In this document: positions 22,300 to 30,010 of the stretch, one piece after another
Layout of the letters: every line of letters starts with the position of its first letter
Numbering within the stretch: position 1 is the stretch's first letter
Source: Rhodocyclales bacterium
Lineage (GTDB): Bacteria > Pseudomonadota > Gammaproteobacteria > Burkholderiales > Rhodocyclaceae
NCBI GenBank assembly: GCA_016183655.1
Contig: JACPEH010000008.1
Location: 248,001-312,000, forward strand
Direction of reading: 5' to 3'
DNA: 64,000 bases
Made by a program: the position numbers and the translations under genes
Notes under the pieces: model-generated
Databases searched by the model: none
What the model was told of the DNA's origin: nothing
Seen by the model: only the letters and a program-made list of their open reading frames with translations

Positions 22300-23103
22300 A
22301 TGGAAAACCCGCTGGGCTTTGCCCATTTCCTCGCCAACACCGACGCCGTCGCCCGCGTCGTCCTCGCGCTGATGCTGGTCGCTTCGGTCGGCTCCTGGTA
22401 CCTGATCGTCACCAAGGGCATCCAGGGCCTGCGCATGAAGCGACGCAGCGCCGCCTTCCTCGCCGCCTTCTGGGACGCGCCCAACCTCGAAGCGGTCGCC
22501 GCGCGCATCCGCGAGAACGGCACCACCGAACCCTTCTCGCACCTCGTCCACCACGGCTTCACCGCGATCGAGCAGCAGAACCGCCATGCCAACGGCAACG
22601 GCCACACCGCGCTGTTCAACGCCGGCGCGCCGGAAGAGCTGCTGACGCGCGCACTGAAGCGCGCGATCGACGAGGACAAGGCGCATCTGGAGTTCGGCCA
22701 GACCTTCCTCGCCACGGTCGCCTCGTCGGCGCCCTTCGTCGGCCTGTTCGGCACCGTCTGGGGCATCTACCACGCGCTGATCGCCATCGGCATGTCCGGC
22801 CAGGGCACGCTCGACAAGGTCGCCGGCCCGGTCGGCGAGGCGCTGATCATGACCGGCATCGGTCTCGCCGTCGCCATCCCGGCGGCGGTCGCCTACAACC
22901 ATTTCGCCCGCGCCAACCGCAACACCCTGTCGCAGCTCAATTCCTTCGCCTACGACGTGTTCGCCTTCCTCGCCACCGGCGTCAAGACCTCGCCGATGCT
23001 GACCGACGCCCGCGCGACCAGCGAAAAGGTGATCGCCATGGCCCGCGCCCAGGAATCGTCCGCCGGCCGCCTGACCGCCCACCCCGGCCTTGCCGTGCGC
23101 TGA
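22300..23103 (+). CDS. exbB: TonB-system proton channel ExbB
   Basis: 267-residue MotA/TolQ/ExbB-family protein with three membrane segments (about 22-42, 140-162, 182-205) and the channel signature GLFGTVWGIYHAL and TGIGLAVAIPAAVAYN. Forms the pentameric channel around an ExbD dimer. Between tonB and exbD, as in classic operons. Confidence 0.94.
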   Translation: MENPLGFAHFLANTDAVARVVLALMLVASVGSWYLIVTKGIQGLRMKRRSAAFLAAFWDAPNLEAVAARIRENGTTEPFSHLVHHGFTAIEQQNRHANGNGHTALFNAGAPEELLTRALKRAIDEDKAHLEFGQTFLATVASSAPFVGLFGTVWGIYHALIAIGMSGQGTLDKVAGPVGEALIMTGIGLAVAIPAAVAYNHFARANRNTLSQLNSFAYDVFAFLATGVKTSPMLTDARATSEKVIAMARAQESSAGRLTAHPGLAVR

Positions 23104-23115
23104 GGAGACGGGAAC

Positions 23116-23541
23116 ATGGCCTTTGCCAGCATGGAATCCGGCGGCGACGACGCGCCGCTGACCGAAATCAACATGGTGCCGCTGATCGACGTGATGCTGG
23201 TGCTGCTGATCATCTTCATCGTCACCGCGCCGTTGCTGACGCATGCGGTCAAGGTCGAGCTGCCCAAGGCGTCGTCCTCGGCCAACCAGACCAAGCCCGA
23301 GAACGTGCAACTGGCGATCGACGCTGCCAGCCAGCTCTTCTGGAACGGCGAGGCGGTAGACGCCGCCGAGTTCGACCGCCGCCTGCAGGCAGCGAGTGCG
23401 CTGCAGCCGCAACCCGAAATCCATATCCGCGCCGAGCGGACGACACCTTACGAAAAAGTGGCGCAGGTCATGTCGGAGGCCGCGAAGAACGGCCTGACAC
23501 GAATCGGCTTCGTCACCGACCCGTCGTCCGCCGCTCGCTAA
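23116..23541 (+). CDS. exbD: TonB-system protein ExbD
   Basis: 141 residues: one membrane helix at about 19-40 with the proton-carrying Asp in MVPLIDVMLVLLIIFIVTAP, then a periplasmic domain. Twelve bases after exbB. The next gene (ftrA) follows after 35 bases, so one transcript may run from hemP through ftrD. Confidence 0.94.
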   Translation: MAFASMESGGDDAPLTEINMVPLIDVMLVLLIIFIVTAPLLTHAVKVELPKASSSANQTKPENVQLAIDAASQLFWNGEAVDAAEFDRRLQAASALQPQPEIHIRAERTTPYEKVAQVMSEAAKNGLTRIGFVTDPSSAAR

Positions 23542-23576
23542 ACAGTTTTTTTACAACACAAGAGGGAGAATCAACC

Positions 23577-24122
23577 ATGCTGTTCACCAAGAAAATCGTC
23601 GCCTCGCTGCTGCTGTCGGCGGCCCTGGCCACCCCGGCGCTGGCGCTCGAATACCCGATCGGCGTGCCGCAGAACAAGGCGGGAATGGAGATCGCCGCGG
23701 TCTACCTGCAGCCGGTCGAGATGGAACCGGAGGGAATGATGCGCAAGGCGTCCGAATCCGACATCCACATCGAGGCCGACATCCACGCGCTGGCCAACAA
23801 CCCGAACGGCTTCGATGAAGGCGCCTGGATTCCCCACCTGGTGGTCAAGTATGAAGTGAGCAAGATCGGCGCCGACTACAAGGTCGCCGGCGAATTCATG
23901 CCGATGGTCGCCAACGACGGCCCGCACTACGGCGACAACATCAAGCTTTCCGGCCCCGGCAAGTACAAGGTGAAGTACACCATCCTGCCGCCGTCGGAGA
24001 ACAAGCACGCCCACTTCGGCCGCCACACCGACCGCGCCACCGGCGTCCGCCCGTGGTTCAAGCCGTTCGAGGTCGAGTACGAATTCACCTACGTCGGTAT
24101 CGGCAAGAAGGGCGGGTACTGA
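23577..24122 (+). CDS. ftrA: P19/Tp34-family periplasmic iron-binding protein (FtrA-like)
   Basis: Periplasmic metal-binding partner of an FTR1 permease. Signal peptide (1-23, LLLSAALATPALA) and a 158-residue P19 fold with the conserved metal ligands: Met and Glu in MEIAAVYLQPVEMEPEGMM, HIEADIHA, and HAHFGRHTDRATGV. Members bind copper and iron together and are required for ferrous iron uptake. AGGGAG precedes the ATG. The order P19-(porin)-cupredoxin-FTR1-polyferredoxin matches the FtrABCD ferrous iron importer of Bordetella and Brucella. Confidence 0.88.
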   Translation: MLFTKKIVASLLLSAALATPALALEYPIGVPQNKAGMEIAAVYLQPVEMEPEGMMRKASESDIHIEADIHALANNPNGFDEGAWIPHLVVKYEVSKIGADYKVAGEFMPMVANDGPHYGDNIKLSGPGKYKVKYTILPPSENKHAHFGRHTDRATGVRPWFKPFEVEYEFTYVGIGKKGGY

Positions 24123-24124
24123 TC

Positions 24125-25678
24125 ATGCGCACCCGGGTAATGGTTGCCGCGCTCGCCGCGGCGGGACTGTGCTCGCCCGCGCTCGCCGCCAAGGCGGCGC
24201 CGGCAAAAGCGGCAAAGGCCGAGCCGGCGAAGCTGGCCGCGGCCGATCCGGCGCTGCTGGAAAAGCTGGCGGCGCGGATGGAGAAGCTTGAAGCGCGCAA
24301 CGCCGAACTGGAAAAGGAGGTGAAGACGCTCAAGTCGGAGAACGAGAAGATCGCCAGCGGCCTGGAGAGCGAACGCATCTCGCAGTACGAGCCGGAACTG
24401 ACGGCGCGCCTCAAGGCGGTCGAGAAGGACGCACTCGACATGAAGAAATCGTCGAAGGTGATCGAGGCGCTCGACGGCCTGAAGGCCGGCGCCAGCCTGA
24501 CCACCGTCGCGCAGAAGCCGTCCGGCCTGCCGCGCGGTACCGCCGACGGCAACAGCCAGCTCAGCTATCGCGCCGATGCCACCATCGAGATGCCGCTGGC
24601 ACCGGTCGGCGACGTCGACCAGAAGCTCTTCGCCCACTTCCGCATGGGCCAGGGCCTCGGTCTCAACACGCCGTTCGCCAACCTCGGCCATTTCGCCAGC
24701 GCGCCGAACGCCACCGCCTTCCGCGCCAGCGGTTCAAACCCTGACGACTCGGTGGCGATCCTCGCCCAGGCCTGGTACCAGGCGAGCATCCCGCTGCCCT
24801 TCGGCGGCTTCAAGCCGCGCTCGCGCGAAAAGCTCGAACTCACCTTCGGCAAGATCGACATCTTCGGCTTCTTCGACCAGAACGAGGCGGCCGGCGACGA
24901 ATCGGTGCAGTTCATGAACTCGGTGTTCGTGCATAACCCGCTGCTCGACGCCGGCGGCGAGGTCGCGGTCGACGCCAACGGCTTCCAGCCCGGCTTCATC
25001 GCCTCGTACGTGAACGAAACGAACAAGGCCGAACCGTGGCGCGTCTCGCTCGGCTTCTTCGGCGCCGGCGAGCGCGGCGCGAGCTACCAGCGCAGCTTCG
25101 ACTCGCCGCTGACGATCCTGCAGGCCGAGAAGCAGTTGAAGCTGTTCGGCGGCCTGTCCGGCAACTACCGCGCCTACGCCTGGCACCGCGGCGACGTCGT
25201 CGAGTTCGACGGCATCCGCAAGGCCGGCCACAGCGGCATCGGCGTCTCCTTCGACCAGCGCGTCGGCGACGGCATGAACCTGTTCGGCCGCTACGGCAAG
25301 CTGACGCAAGGCCAGGCACCGTTCGACCAGGCGCTGACGCTGGGCGCCGAATTCAACGGCAGCTACTGGGGCCGCGGCGGCGACGCGATCGGCATCGCCG
25401 GCGGCTGGCTGAAGGCGAGCAGCGACTACCGCAAGACGGGCGGCAGCGGCTGCCTGGGCGGCGACACCGACGACAGCGGCGCCTGCGACGCGGCCGATAC
25501 CGGCTTCTTCAGCTTCACGCCGAGCGGCGCCGAGAAGGTCGCGGAAATCTACTACCGCTACCGCATCTCGCCGCAGTTCGAGCTGACGCCGGACTTCCAG
25601 TGGATCGGCCGCCCCGGCGCCAACCCGGACGCGAAGTCGGTCAAGGTGCTCGGCCTGCGCGCCAACGTCAGCTTCTAA
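24125..25678 (+). CDS. Coiled-coil porin of the OprB-like class inside the ftr operon
   Basis: 517 residues. Signal peptide (1-21), a Lys/Ala/Glu-rich coiled coil (about 45-100, LEKLAARMEKLEARNAELEKE) and a long beta-barrel-type domain ending in Phe (LRANVSF), the outer-membrane assembly signal. LELTFGKIDIFGFFDQNEAAGDESVQFMNS resembles the carbohydrate-selective porin OprB family. It starts two bases after the ftrA stop and ends 11 bases before ftrB, so it is firmly in the operon. It may let chelated or free metal reach the P19 protein. The acidic, Cys-containing loop SGCLGGDTDDSGACDAAD could bind cations. Confidence 0.8.
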   Translation: MRTRVMVAALAAAGLCSPALAAKAAPAKAAKAEPAKLAAADPALLEKLAARMEKLEARNAELEKEVKTLKSENEKIASGLESERISQYEPELTARLKAVEKDALDMKKSSKVIEALDGLKAGASLTTVAQKPSGLPRGTADGNSQLSYRADATIEMPLAPVGDVDQKLFAHFRMGQGLGLNTPFANLGHFASAPNATAFRASGSNPDDSVAILAQAWYQASIPLPFGGFKPRSREKLELTFGKIDIFGFFDQNEAAGDESVQFMNSVFVHNPLLDAGGEVAVDANGFQPGFIASYVNETNKAEPWRVSLGFFGAGERGASYQRSFDSPLTILQAEKQLKLFGGLSGNYRAYAWHRGDVVEFDGIRKAGHSGIGVSFDQRVGDGMNLFGRYGKLTQGQAPFDQALTLGAEFNGSYWGRGGDAIGIAGGWLKASSDYRKTGGSGCLGGDTDDSGACDAADTGFFSFTPSGAEKVAEIYYRYRISPQFELTPDFQWIGRPGANPDAKSVKVLGLRANVSF

Positions 25679-25689
25679 CGGAGAACGCC

Positions 25690-26088
25690 ATGCGCCCGAC
25701 CCCCCTCGCCTCCCCCCGCCCCCTGCTGCGTCGCTGGCTGTTCGACAACGACTGGACGCCGATCGGCATCGCCGCGGCGGTCCTGTTCGCGGCGATCAGC
25801 TGGATGCCGGCCCACGCCGACGAGATGCCGACCATCGAACTGTTGATGAAGGACGGCCGCCTCCATCCGGAGACGCTGCAGGTACCGGCGAACACCCGTT
25901 TCCGGCTGCGGGTGAAGAACGAGGGGCCGGGCGCGGCCGAGTTCGAGAGCCTCGAACTGAGGAAGGAGCTGGTGCTGGCGCCGGGCGTCACGCGCCAGCT
26001 CGTCTTCGCACCGATGAAGCCCGGCAGCTACAAGTTCTTCGACGAGTTTCACCCGGACACGGCACAGGGGTGGATCGTCGCGAAGTAG
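25690..26088 (+). CDS. ftrB: Cupredoxin-domain periplasmic protein (FtrB-like)
   Basis: 132 residues. An N-terminal hydrophobic segment (25-43, ending MPAHA) exports or anchors it. The remainder is a cupredoxin_1 fold similar to the N-terminal domain of EfeO (HPETLQVPANTRFRLRVKNEGPGAAEFES... PGSYKFFDEFHPDTAQGWIVAK). The usual type-1 copper Cys is missing, as in other FtrB/EfeO-type domains. Probably oxidises or hands over iron to the FTR1 permease encoded next. Confidence 0.85.
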   Translation: MRPTPLASPRPLLRRWLFDNDWTPIGIAAAVLFAAISWMPAHADEMPTIELLMKDGRLHPETLQVPANTRFRLRVKNEGPGAAEFESLELRKELVLAPGVTRQLVFAPMKPGSYKFFDEFHPDTAQGWIVAK

Positions 26089-26196
26089 AGCGAAACCCCG
26101 CCGTGCCGGCGACGGCATGGCGGGACCGCAGCCGACGGCGTCGACAGAACGCCCGGCGCACCGCACGAGCAATACCGAAACAACGGGAGAGAAAAA

Positions 26197-27000
26197 ATGG
26201 GTAACGCATTCTTCGTCGTCTGGCGGGAAAGCCTGGAGGCCTTCCTCGTCGTCGGCATCCTCTACGCCTGGCTGCAGGCCAACGACGGCGGCGGGCGCGG
26301 ACGGCGGGCGCTGTTCGCCGGCGTCGCCGCCGGCATTGCGCTGGCGCTGGCGCTGGGCTGGGCGCTCGTCGCCGTTCAGGACGAACTCGCCGGCGAGGCG
26401 CTGGAAGCCTTCCAGACCGGCATGCTGCTGGTCGCCGCGGCGCTGATCACGCAGATGGTGCTGTGGATGCGCCGGCACGGCCGGCAGCTGCGCACGCAGA
26501 TCCACGCCGAGCTGGCGGCCGCGCAGGCACGCGCCGGCCTCGCCGGCGTTGCCGTCGTCGCCGCGCTCGCCGTCGCCCGCGAAGGCGCCGAAACGGCGAT
26601 CTTCCTCTACGGTTTCGCGCAGGAAGGCGGCGTCGCCGACCTCGCCGCCGGCGCCGGCGCCGGTTTCGCCGCCGCCGCGGTGACCGCCGTCGCCGCCGCG
26701 CGCGGGCTGCGCCGCTTCGACAGCGGCCGGCTGCTGCGCTACTCATCGATCCTGCTGCTGGTCATCGCCTCGGCGCTGCTGGTCGCCGCCGCCGACCGCC
26801 TGATCGGCACCGGCTGGCTGCCGGGGATCGTCGATCCGTTGTGGGACAGCAGTACGCTGCTCGACGACAGCGCCGGCACCGGCAAGCTCGTCGCCGACTT
26901 CTCCGGCTACCGCGCACGGCCGGCGCTGAGCGTCGTCGCGATCTATGCCGCCTACTGGGCCACCGTCGCCTTCGCCTGGCGGAGAGCAGGCCGTGGCTGA
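26197..27000 (+). CDS. ftrC: FTR1-family iron permease (FtrC-like)
   Basis: 267 residues, seven predicted membrane segments. The two iron-binding REXXE motifs are present: RESLE at residues 11-15 and REGAE at about 128-132. Imports iron oxidised during passage. The 108-base gap to ftrB contains a hairpin (26097-26124, CCCGCCGTGCC/GGCATGGCGGG) that could trim or stabilise the transcript. Its stop overlaps the GTG start of the next gene. Confidence 0.92.
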   Translation: MGNAFFVVWRESLEAFLVVGILYAWLQANDGGGRGRRALFAGVAAGIALALALGWALVAVQDELAGEALEAFQTGMLLVAAALITQMVLWMRRHGRQLRTQIHAELAAAQARAGLAGVAVVAALAVAREGAETAIFLYGFAQEGGVADLAAGAGAGFAAAAVTAVAAARGLRRFDSGRLLRYSSILLLVIASALLVAAADRLIGTGWLPGIVDPLWDSSTLLDDSAGTGKLVADFSGYRARPALSVVAIYAAYWATVAFAWRRAGRG

Positions 27001-28396
27001 GCAGGTCGTCACCTTCCACCGGCACCGCCCCGATGCGGCGCCGGCTGACAGGCTGGCCAGGGCGGGTCTCTTCCTGCGCCGGCACCGCCGACTGATCCTG
27101 ACCATCCAGTGGATGGTCGTTTGCGTTTACGCCTTCCTCGTCGTCGTTCCCGCGCTGCTGCCGCTGCCGCCGGCAACGGCGCATATCTGGGACAACCTGC
27201 GCCTGTTCGCGCAGTTCGCCTTCTGGGGCGTCTGGTGGCCGGGGGTGATGGTCGCCACGGTGCTGCTCGGCCGCGTCTGGTGCGGCGTCTTCTGCCCGGA
27301 AGGCGCGCTCTCCGAGTGGGCCAGCAAGCACGGCCGCGGCCGCGCGCTGCCGGGCTGGCTGAAGTGGTCCGGCTGGCCCTTCGTCGCCTTCGTCGCCACC
27401 ACCGTGTACGGGCAGCTGGTCAGCGTCTACGAATACCCGCAGGCGGCGTTGCTGGTGCTCGGCGGCTCGACCGTCGCCGCCGTCGCCATCGGCCTTTTCT
27501 ACGGCCGCGAGAAGCGCATCTGGTGCCGCTACCTGTGCCCGGCCTCCGGCGTCTTCGCCGTGCTCGCCAAGATCGCGCCGCTGCACTACAAGGTCGACCG
27601 CGAAGCCTGGGACCGCCACCAAGGGGAGTTCGAGACGGTCAACTGCGCGCCGCTGGTCGACGTGCGGCGCATGAGCAGCGCCTCCGAATGCCACGCCTGC
27701 GGCCGCTGCGCCGGCCAGCGCGACGCCGTGCAACTGGCGGCGCGTTCGCCCTTCGCCGAGGTGCTCGACCTCGACGCGCCGGTGAAGACGGCGGAAGCGG
27801 CGACGCTGCTCTTCGGCGTGCTCGGCGTCGCCACCGCCGCCTTCCAGTGGACGGTCAGCCCGTGGTTCCTGAAGGCCAAGCTGGCGCTTGCCGAATGGCT
27901 GGTCGAGCGCGAGCACTTCGCGCTGCTCGGCGACGACGCGCCGTGGTGGCTGCTCACCCACTACCCGGAAGCCAACGACCTGTTCACCTGGCTCGACGGC
28001 GCACTGATCCTCGCCTACCTGCTCGGCGGCGGCTTCCTGCTCGGCGCCGTGCTCTGGCTCGGCCCGGCAACGGCGGCACGGCTGGTGCGCGAGCCGCGCC
28101 TCTCCTGGCAGCGCTTCACGCTGGCGCTGACGCCGCTGGCCGCGGCCAGCGTCATCCTCGGCCTGTCGATGCTCACCGTCAGCCATCTCAAGGCCGAGCA
28201 TTTCTGGCTCGGCTGGCTGCCGGCGTTCCGCATCGCGCTGCTGACGGCCGGCTGCCTCGCCTCGCTGTGGCTCTCCTGCCGCCTGCTCGGTCGCACCGAT
28301 GCGGGTAAACTGCGCGCCTGGCTCGCCGGCGGCGCCATGTCCCTGCCTGCGGGCATCATGGCCACGGCCTGGAGCCTGGTGTTTTTTTTCTGGTAG
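26993..28396 (+). CDS. ftrD: NapH/RdxA-type polyferredoxin membrane protein (FtrD-like)
   Basis: 467 residues with five to seven membrane helices. Two Cys-x3-CP motifs (GRVWCGVFCPEG and RIWCRYLCPASG) mark the NapH/CcoG-like fold, followed by a ferredoxin-type cluster (C-APL...ECHACGRCAG). Gives or takes electrons for the FTR1 permease in FtrABCD systems. The frame begins further upstream, but GTG 26993 overlaps the ftrC stop with GGAGAGCAGG ahead of it, giving translational coupling. Confidence 0.88.
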   Translation: MAEQVVTFHRHRPDAAPADRLARAGLFLRRHRRLILTIQWMVVCVYAFLVVVPALLPLPPATAHIWDNLRLFAQFAFWGVWWPGVMVATVLLGRVWCGVFCPEGALSEWASKHGRGRALPGWLKWSGWPFVAFVATTVYGQLVSVYEYPQAALLVLGGSTVAAVAIGLFYGREKRIWCRYLCPASGVFAVLAKIAPLHYKVDREAWDRHQGEFETVNCAPLVDVRRMSSASECHACGRCAGQRDAVQLAARSPFAEVLDLDAPVKTAEAATLLFGVLGVATAAFQWTVSPWFLKAKLALAEWLVEREHFALLGDDAPWWLLTHYPEANDLFTWLDGALILAYLLGGGFLLGAVLWLGPATAARLVREPRLSWQRFTLALTPLAAASVILGLSMLTVSHLKAEHFWLGWLPAFRIALLTAGCLASLWLSCRLLGRTDAGKLRAWLAGGAMSLPAGIMATAWSLVFFFW

Positions 28397-28405
28397 GACG
28401 ACAGC

Positions 28406-28765
28406 ATGGGCAAGACAAAGACAATGGAAGCATGGCAGGTCGTGTGCCGGTTCGCCCCGCACGCGCGGATCGTTCACCACATCGCCGGGCGGATACGCCT
28501 GAAGCTCGGCGACGAGGCCCGGCTGCCGGGGACGCTGGCGGACGTTTCGCCCGAACGCGTGCGTGCGGCGCTGGAAAGCATTCCCGGCGTGCAAGCCGTC
28601 CGCTTCAATCTGCTGGCACGCTCGTGCACCGTGGAATATGATCCAAAGGTCATCCCGCACGACGCCTTTCCCGACCTCATCGCCTGCCGGGAAACGGCCG
28701 CCGCGCAAGGGCTGGTCGATGCCCTGCGCTGCGGCTACGCGGAATTTTCCGGCGACCGAACCTGA
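28406..28765 (+). CDS. HMA-2-type single-domain protein
   Basis: 119 residues. The motif HHIAGRIRLKLG...LPGTL...ALESIPGVQAVRFNLLARSCTVEYDP follows the ferredoxin-like beta-alpha-beta pattern of heavy-metal-associated domains but has no CxxC, which is the HMA-2 variant seen fused to CtpC-like P-type ATPases. It shares the GRIR signature with the ATPase N-terminus (27-30) and with the 32149 protein. It starts nine bases after ftrD, linking iron import with the ATPase group. Its own metal or partner is unknown. Confidence 0.75.
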   Translation: MGKTKTMEAWQVVCRFAPHARIVHHIAGRIRLKLGDEARLPGTLADVSPERVRAALESIPGVQAVRFNLLARSCTVEYDPKVIPHDAFPDLIACRETAAAQGLVDALRCGYAEFSGDRT

Positions 28766-28776
28766 AAGGAGCCTCC

Positions 28777-29151
28777 ATGATTCCCCTCCTCCCCTTTGCC
28801 GCCGGCCTCATCGCCGGCGGACTCGCCGTCCGCCTGCTGCGCGACGAAAAAACGCAGGACACGCTGCGCCAGGCGCAGGAATCCCTGCGCTCGGCGGCGC
28901 AATCGGGCCTGTCGACGCTCAAGGCGTCCACGGCCGCGATGAAGGAGCGGCTCTCGCCGGCGGAAACCACCGTTCCGGCAGCGGCAGCGAAGCCGGCGGT
29001 GCGCCGGACGAAGGCCGGCGGCACGCCGCGCAAGGCCGCCGCACGCAAGGCGCCTGCCCGCCCGGCCAAGGCCAAGGGCGAGGCAGCGGCTGCCGACACC
29101 GCCGCCGCCCCGCGCAAGCGCGCACGCAAGACCGCCGCCCCGCAGGCATGA
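28777..29151 (+). CDS. Membrane-anchored protein with a histone H1-like tail
   Basis: 124 residues, not in a family I can name. Residues 3-21 (PLLPFAAGLIAGGLAVRLL) form a glycine-rich membrane helix. Residues 22-65 are an amphipathic helix (TQDTLRQAQESLRSAAQSGL, YtxH-like). Residues 68-124 are a disordered tail of Lys/Arg/Ala/Pro (KAAARKAPARPAKAK) like linker histones. GGAG lies before the ATG. It overlaps the next gene by four bases. Confidence 0.8.
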   Translation: MIPLLPFAAGLIAGGLAVRLLRDEKTQDTLRQAQESLRSAAQSGLSTLKASTAAMKERLSPAETTVPAAAAKPAVRRTKAGGTPRKAAARKAPARPAKAKGEAAAADTAAAPRKRARKTAAPQA

Positions 29152-29453
29152 AGAAGGCCGCGCGCAAACTCCGCCGCGGCCTGCGTTCGGGCGCTTACCG
29201 CGAACTGCAGGACGGCTTCGTCAAGGGCTTCGTGTCGACGGCGCTGCTCGCCGCCGCACGCGGCACCGCCGACCGGCGCCGCATCGTCCGCGCCGCGCTG
29301 CAGGGCGGCACCGCGCTCGCCGCCGCCAGCCTCGCCGCCGGCGCCATCAACCGGCGCTCGGCCGCCGGCGCGCTGTCGGCGGTAGCAATCGGCGCCGCCG
29401 GGCTGATCCTGGTCGGCCAGCTGACGAACGACGCCGCCGGCGACGACGACTAG
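29148..29453 (+). CDS. Small basic/hydrophobic membrane protein
   Basis: 101 residues: basic N-terminus (MKKAARKLRRGLRSGAYREL), then two small-residue-rich hydrophobic stretches (about 51-68 and 73-92, AALQGGTALAAASLAAGA and AGALSAVAIGAAGLILVG), ending in an acidic AAGDDD. Unknown function. Start overlaps the previous stop (ATGA). The TAG stop is formed by the first three bases of an inverted-repeat element, so the original C-terminus may have been different. Confidence 0.7.
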   Translation: MKKAARKLRRGLRSGAYRELQDGFVKGFVSTALLAAARGTADRRRIVRAALQGGTALAAASLAAGAINRRSAAGALSAVAIGAAGLILVGQLTNDAAGDDD

Positions 29454-29614
29454 TACTGCGTTCCGTCAATAAGCTTACAAATGAAATCGATGCATTCTCG
29501 TGTCAGGCAAGGCGCAAACCGCAGCCATAGCCGTAGCTATGGCGAGGATTTGCAACGCAGCATGGCGCGAGAAGGCGCGATTTCATGTAAGCGGTTTGGC
29601 GGAACGCAGTACTA
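29451..29614. mobile_element. 164-bp miniature inverted-repeat element
   Basis: Perfect 15-bp terminal inverted repeats (TAGTACTGCGTTCCG and its complement at 29600-29614), further weaker pairing inward, and a central hairpin GCCATAGC/GCTATGGC (29524-29531 and 29536-29543). Internal sequence is clearly AT-richer than the surroundings (AAGCTTACAAATGAAATCGATG). ACTAG occurs at both junctions, suggesting target duplication. It encodes nothing and splits the P-type ATPase gene group. Confidence 0.85.
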
Positions 29615-29662
29615 GATCCAATCCACACCGGCGCCGACGGCCCGGTTTTCAGGGAGTAGCAA

Positions 29663-30001
29663 ATGGCAAAGAAGAAGGACAAGAAGCGCATGAAGCGCGA
29701 GATGGAGGCCGCGATGGCAGCGGCGATGTGGAATGCCGGCACCGGCATGGGCGCGCCGGCCAACGGCAATCGCGGGCTGCTCGGCCGCCTCGGTGCCGCC
29801 CGGCCGAACGAGCAGTTCCTGCTCGGCGCGCTGCTCGGCGCCGCAGCCATCTATGTGCTCGGCGACGAGAAGCTGCGCGGCAAGATCATGAAATCCGGCA
29901 TGAACCTATACGCCAACATCCTCGGCAGCATCGAGGAAATGAAGGAGCAGGCGGCCGACCTGCGCGCCGAACTAGAGACGGGGCGCAACGACGCCGCCTG
30001 A
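29663..30001 (+). CDS. Small membrane protein with Met/Lys-rich N-terminus
   Basis: 112 residues. N-terminus MAKKKDKKRMKREMEAAMAA is strongly basic and Met-rich; residues 50-66 (QFLLGALLGAAAIYVLGD) form one membrane helix; the C-terminal part (KIMKSGMNLYANILGSIEEM) is an amphipathic helix. The helix-GDEKLR pattern resembles the RDEKTQ stretch after the helix of the 28777 protein, so the two may be paralogous scaffolds. Lies 9 bases before the ATPase gene. GGGAG precedes the ATG. Confidence 0.78.
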   Translation: MAKKKDKKRMKREMEAAMAAAMWNAGTGMGAPANGNRGLLGRLGAARPNEQFLLGALLGAAAIYVLGDEKLRGKIMKSGMNLYANILGSIEEMKEQAADLRAELETGRNDAA

Positions 30002-30010
30002 TTCGCCAAG

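Noticed and set aside
29600-29662. IS transposon with lost transposase around the 164-bp inverted repeat
   Set aside because: No transposase remnant in any frame and the size fits a miniature element; called as such instead.
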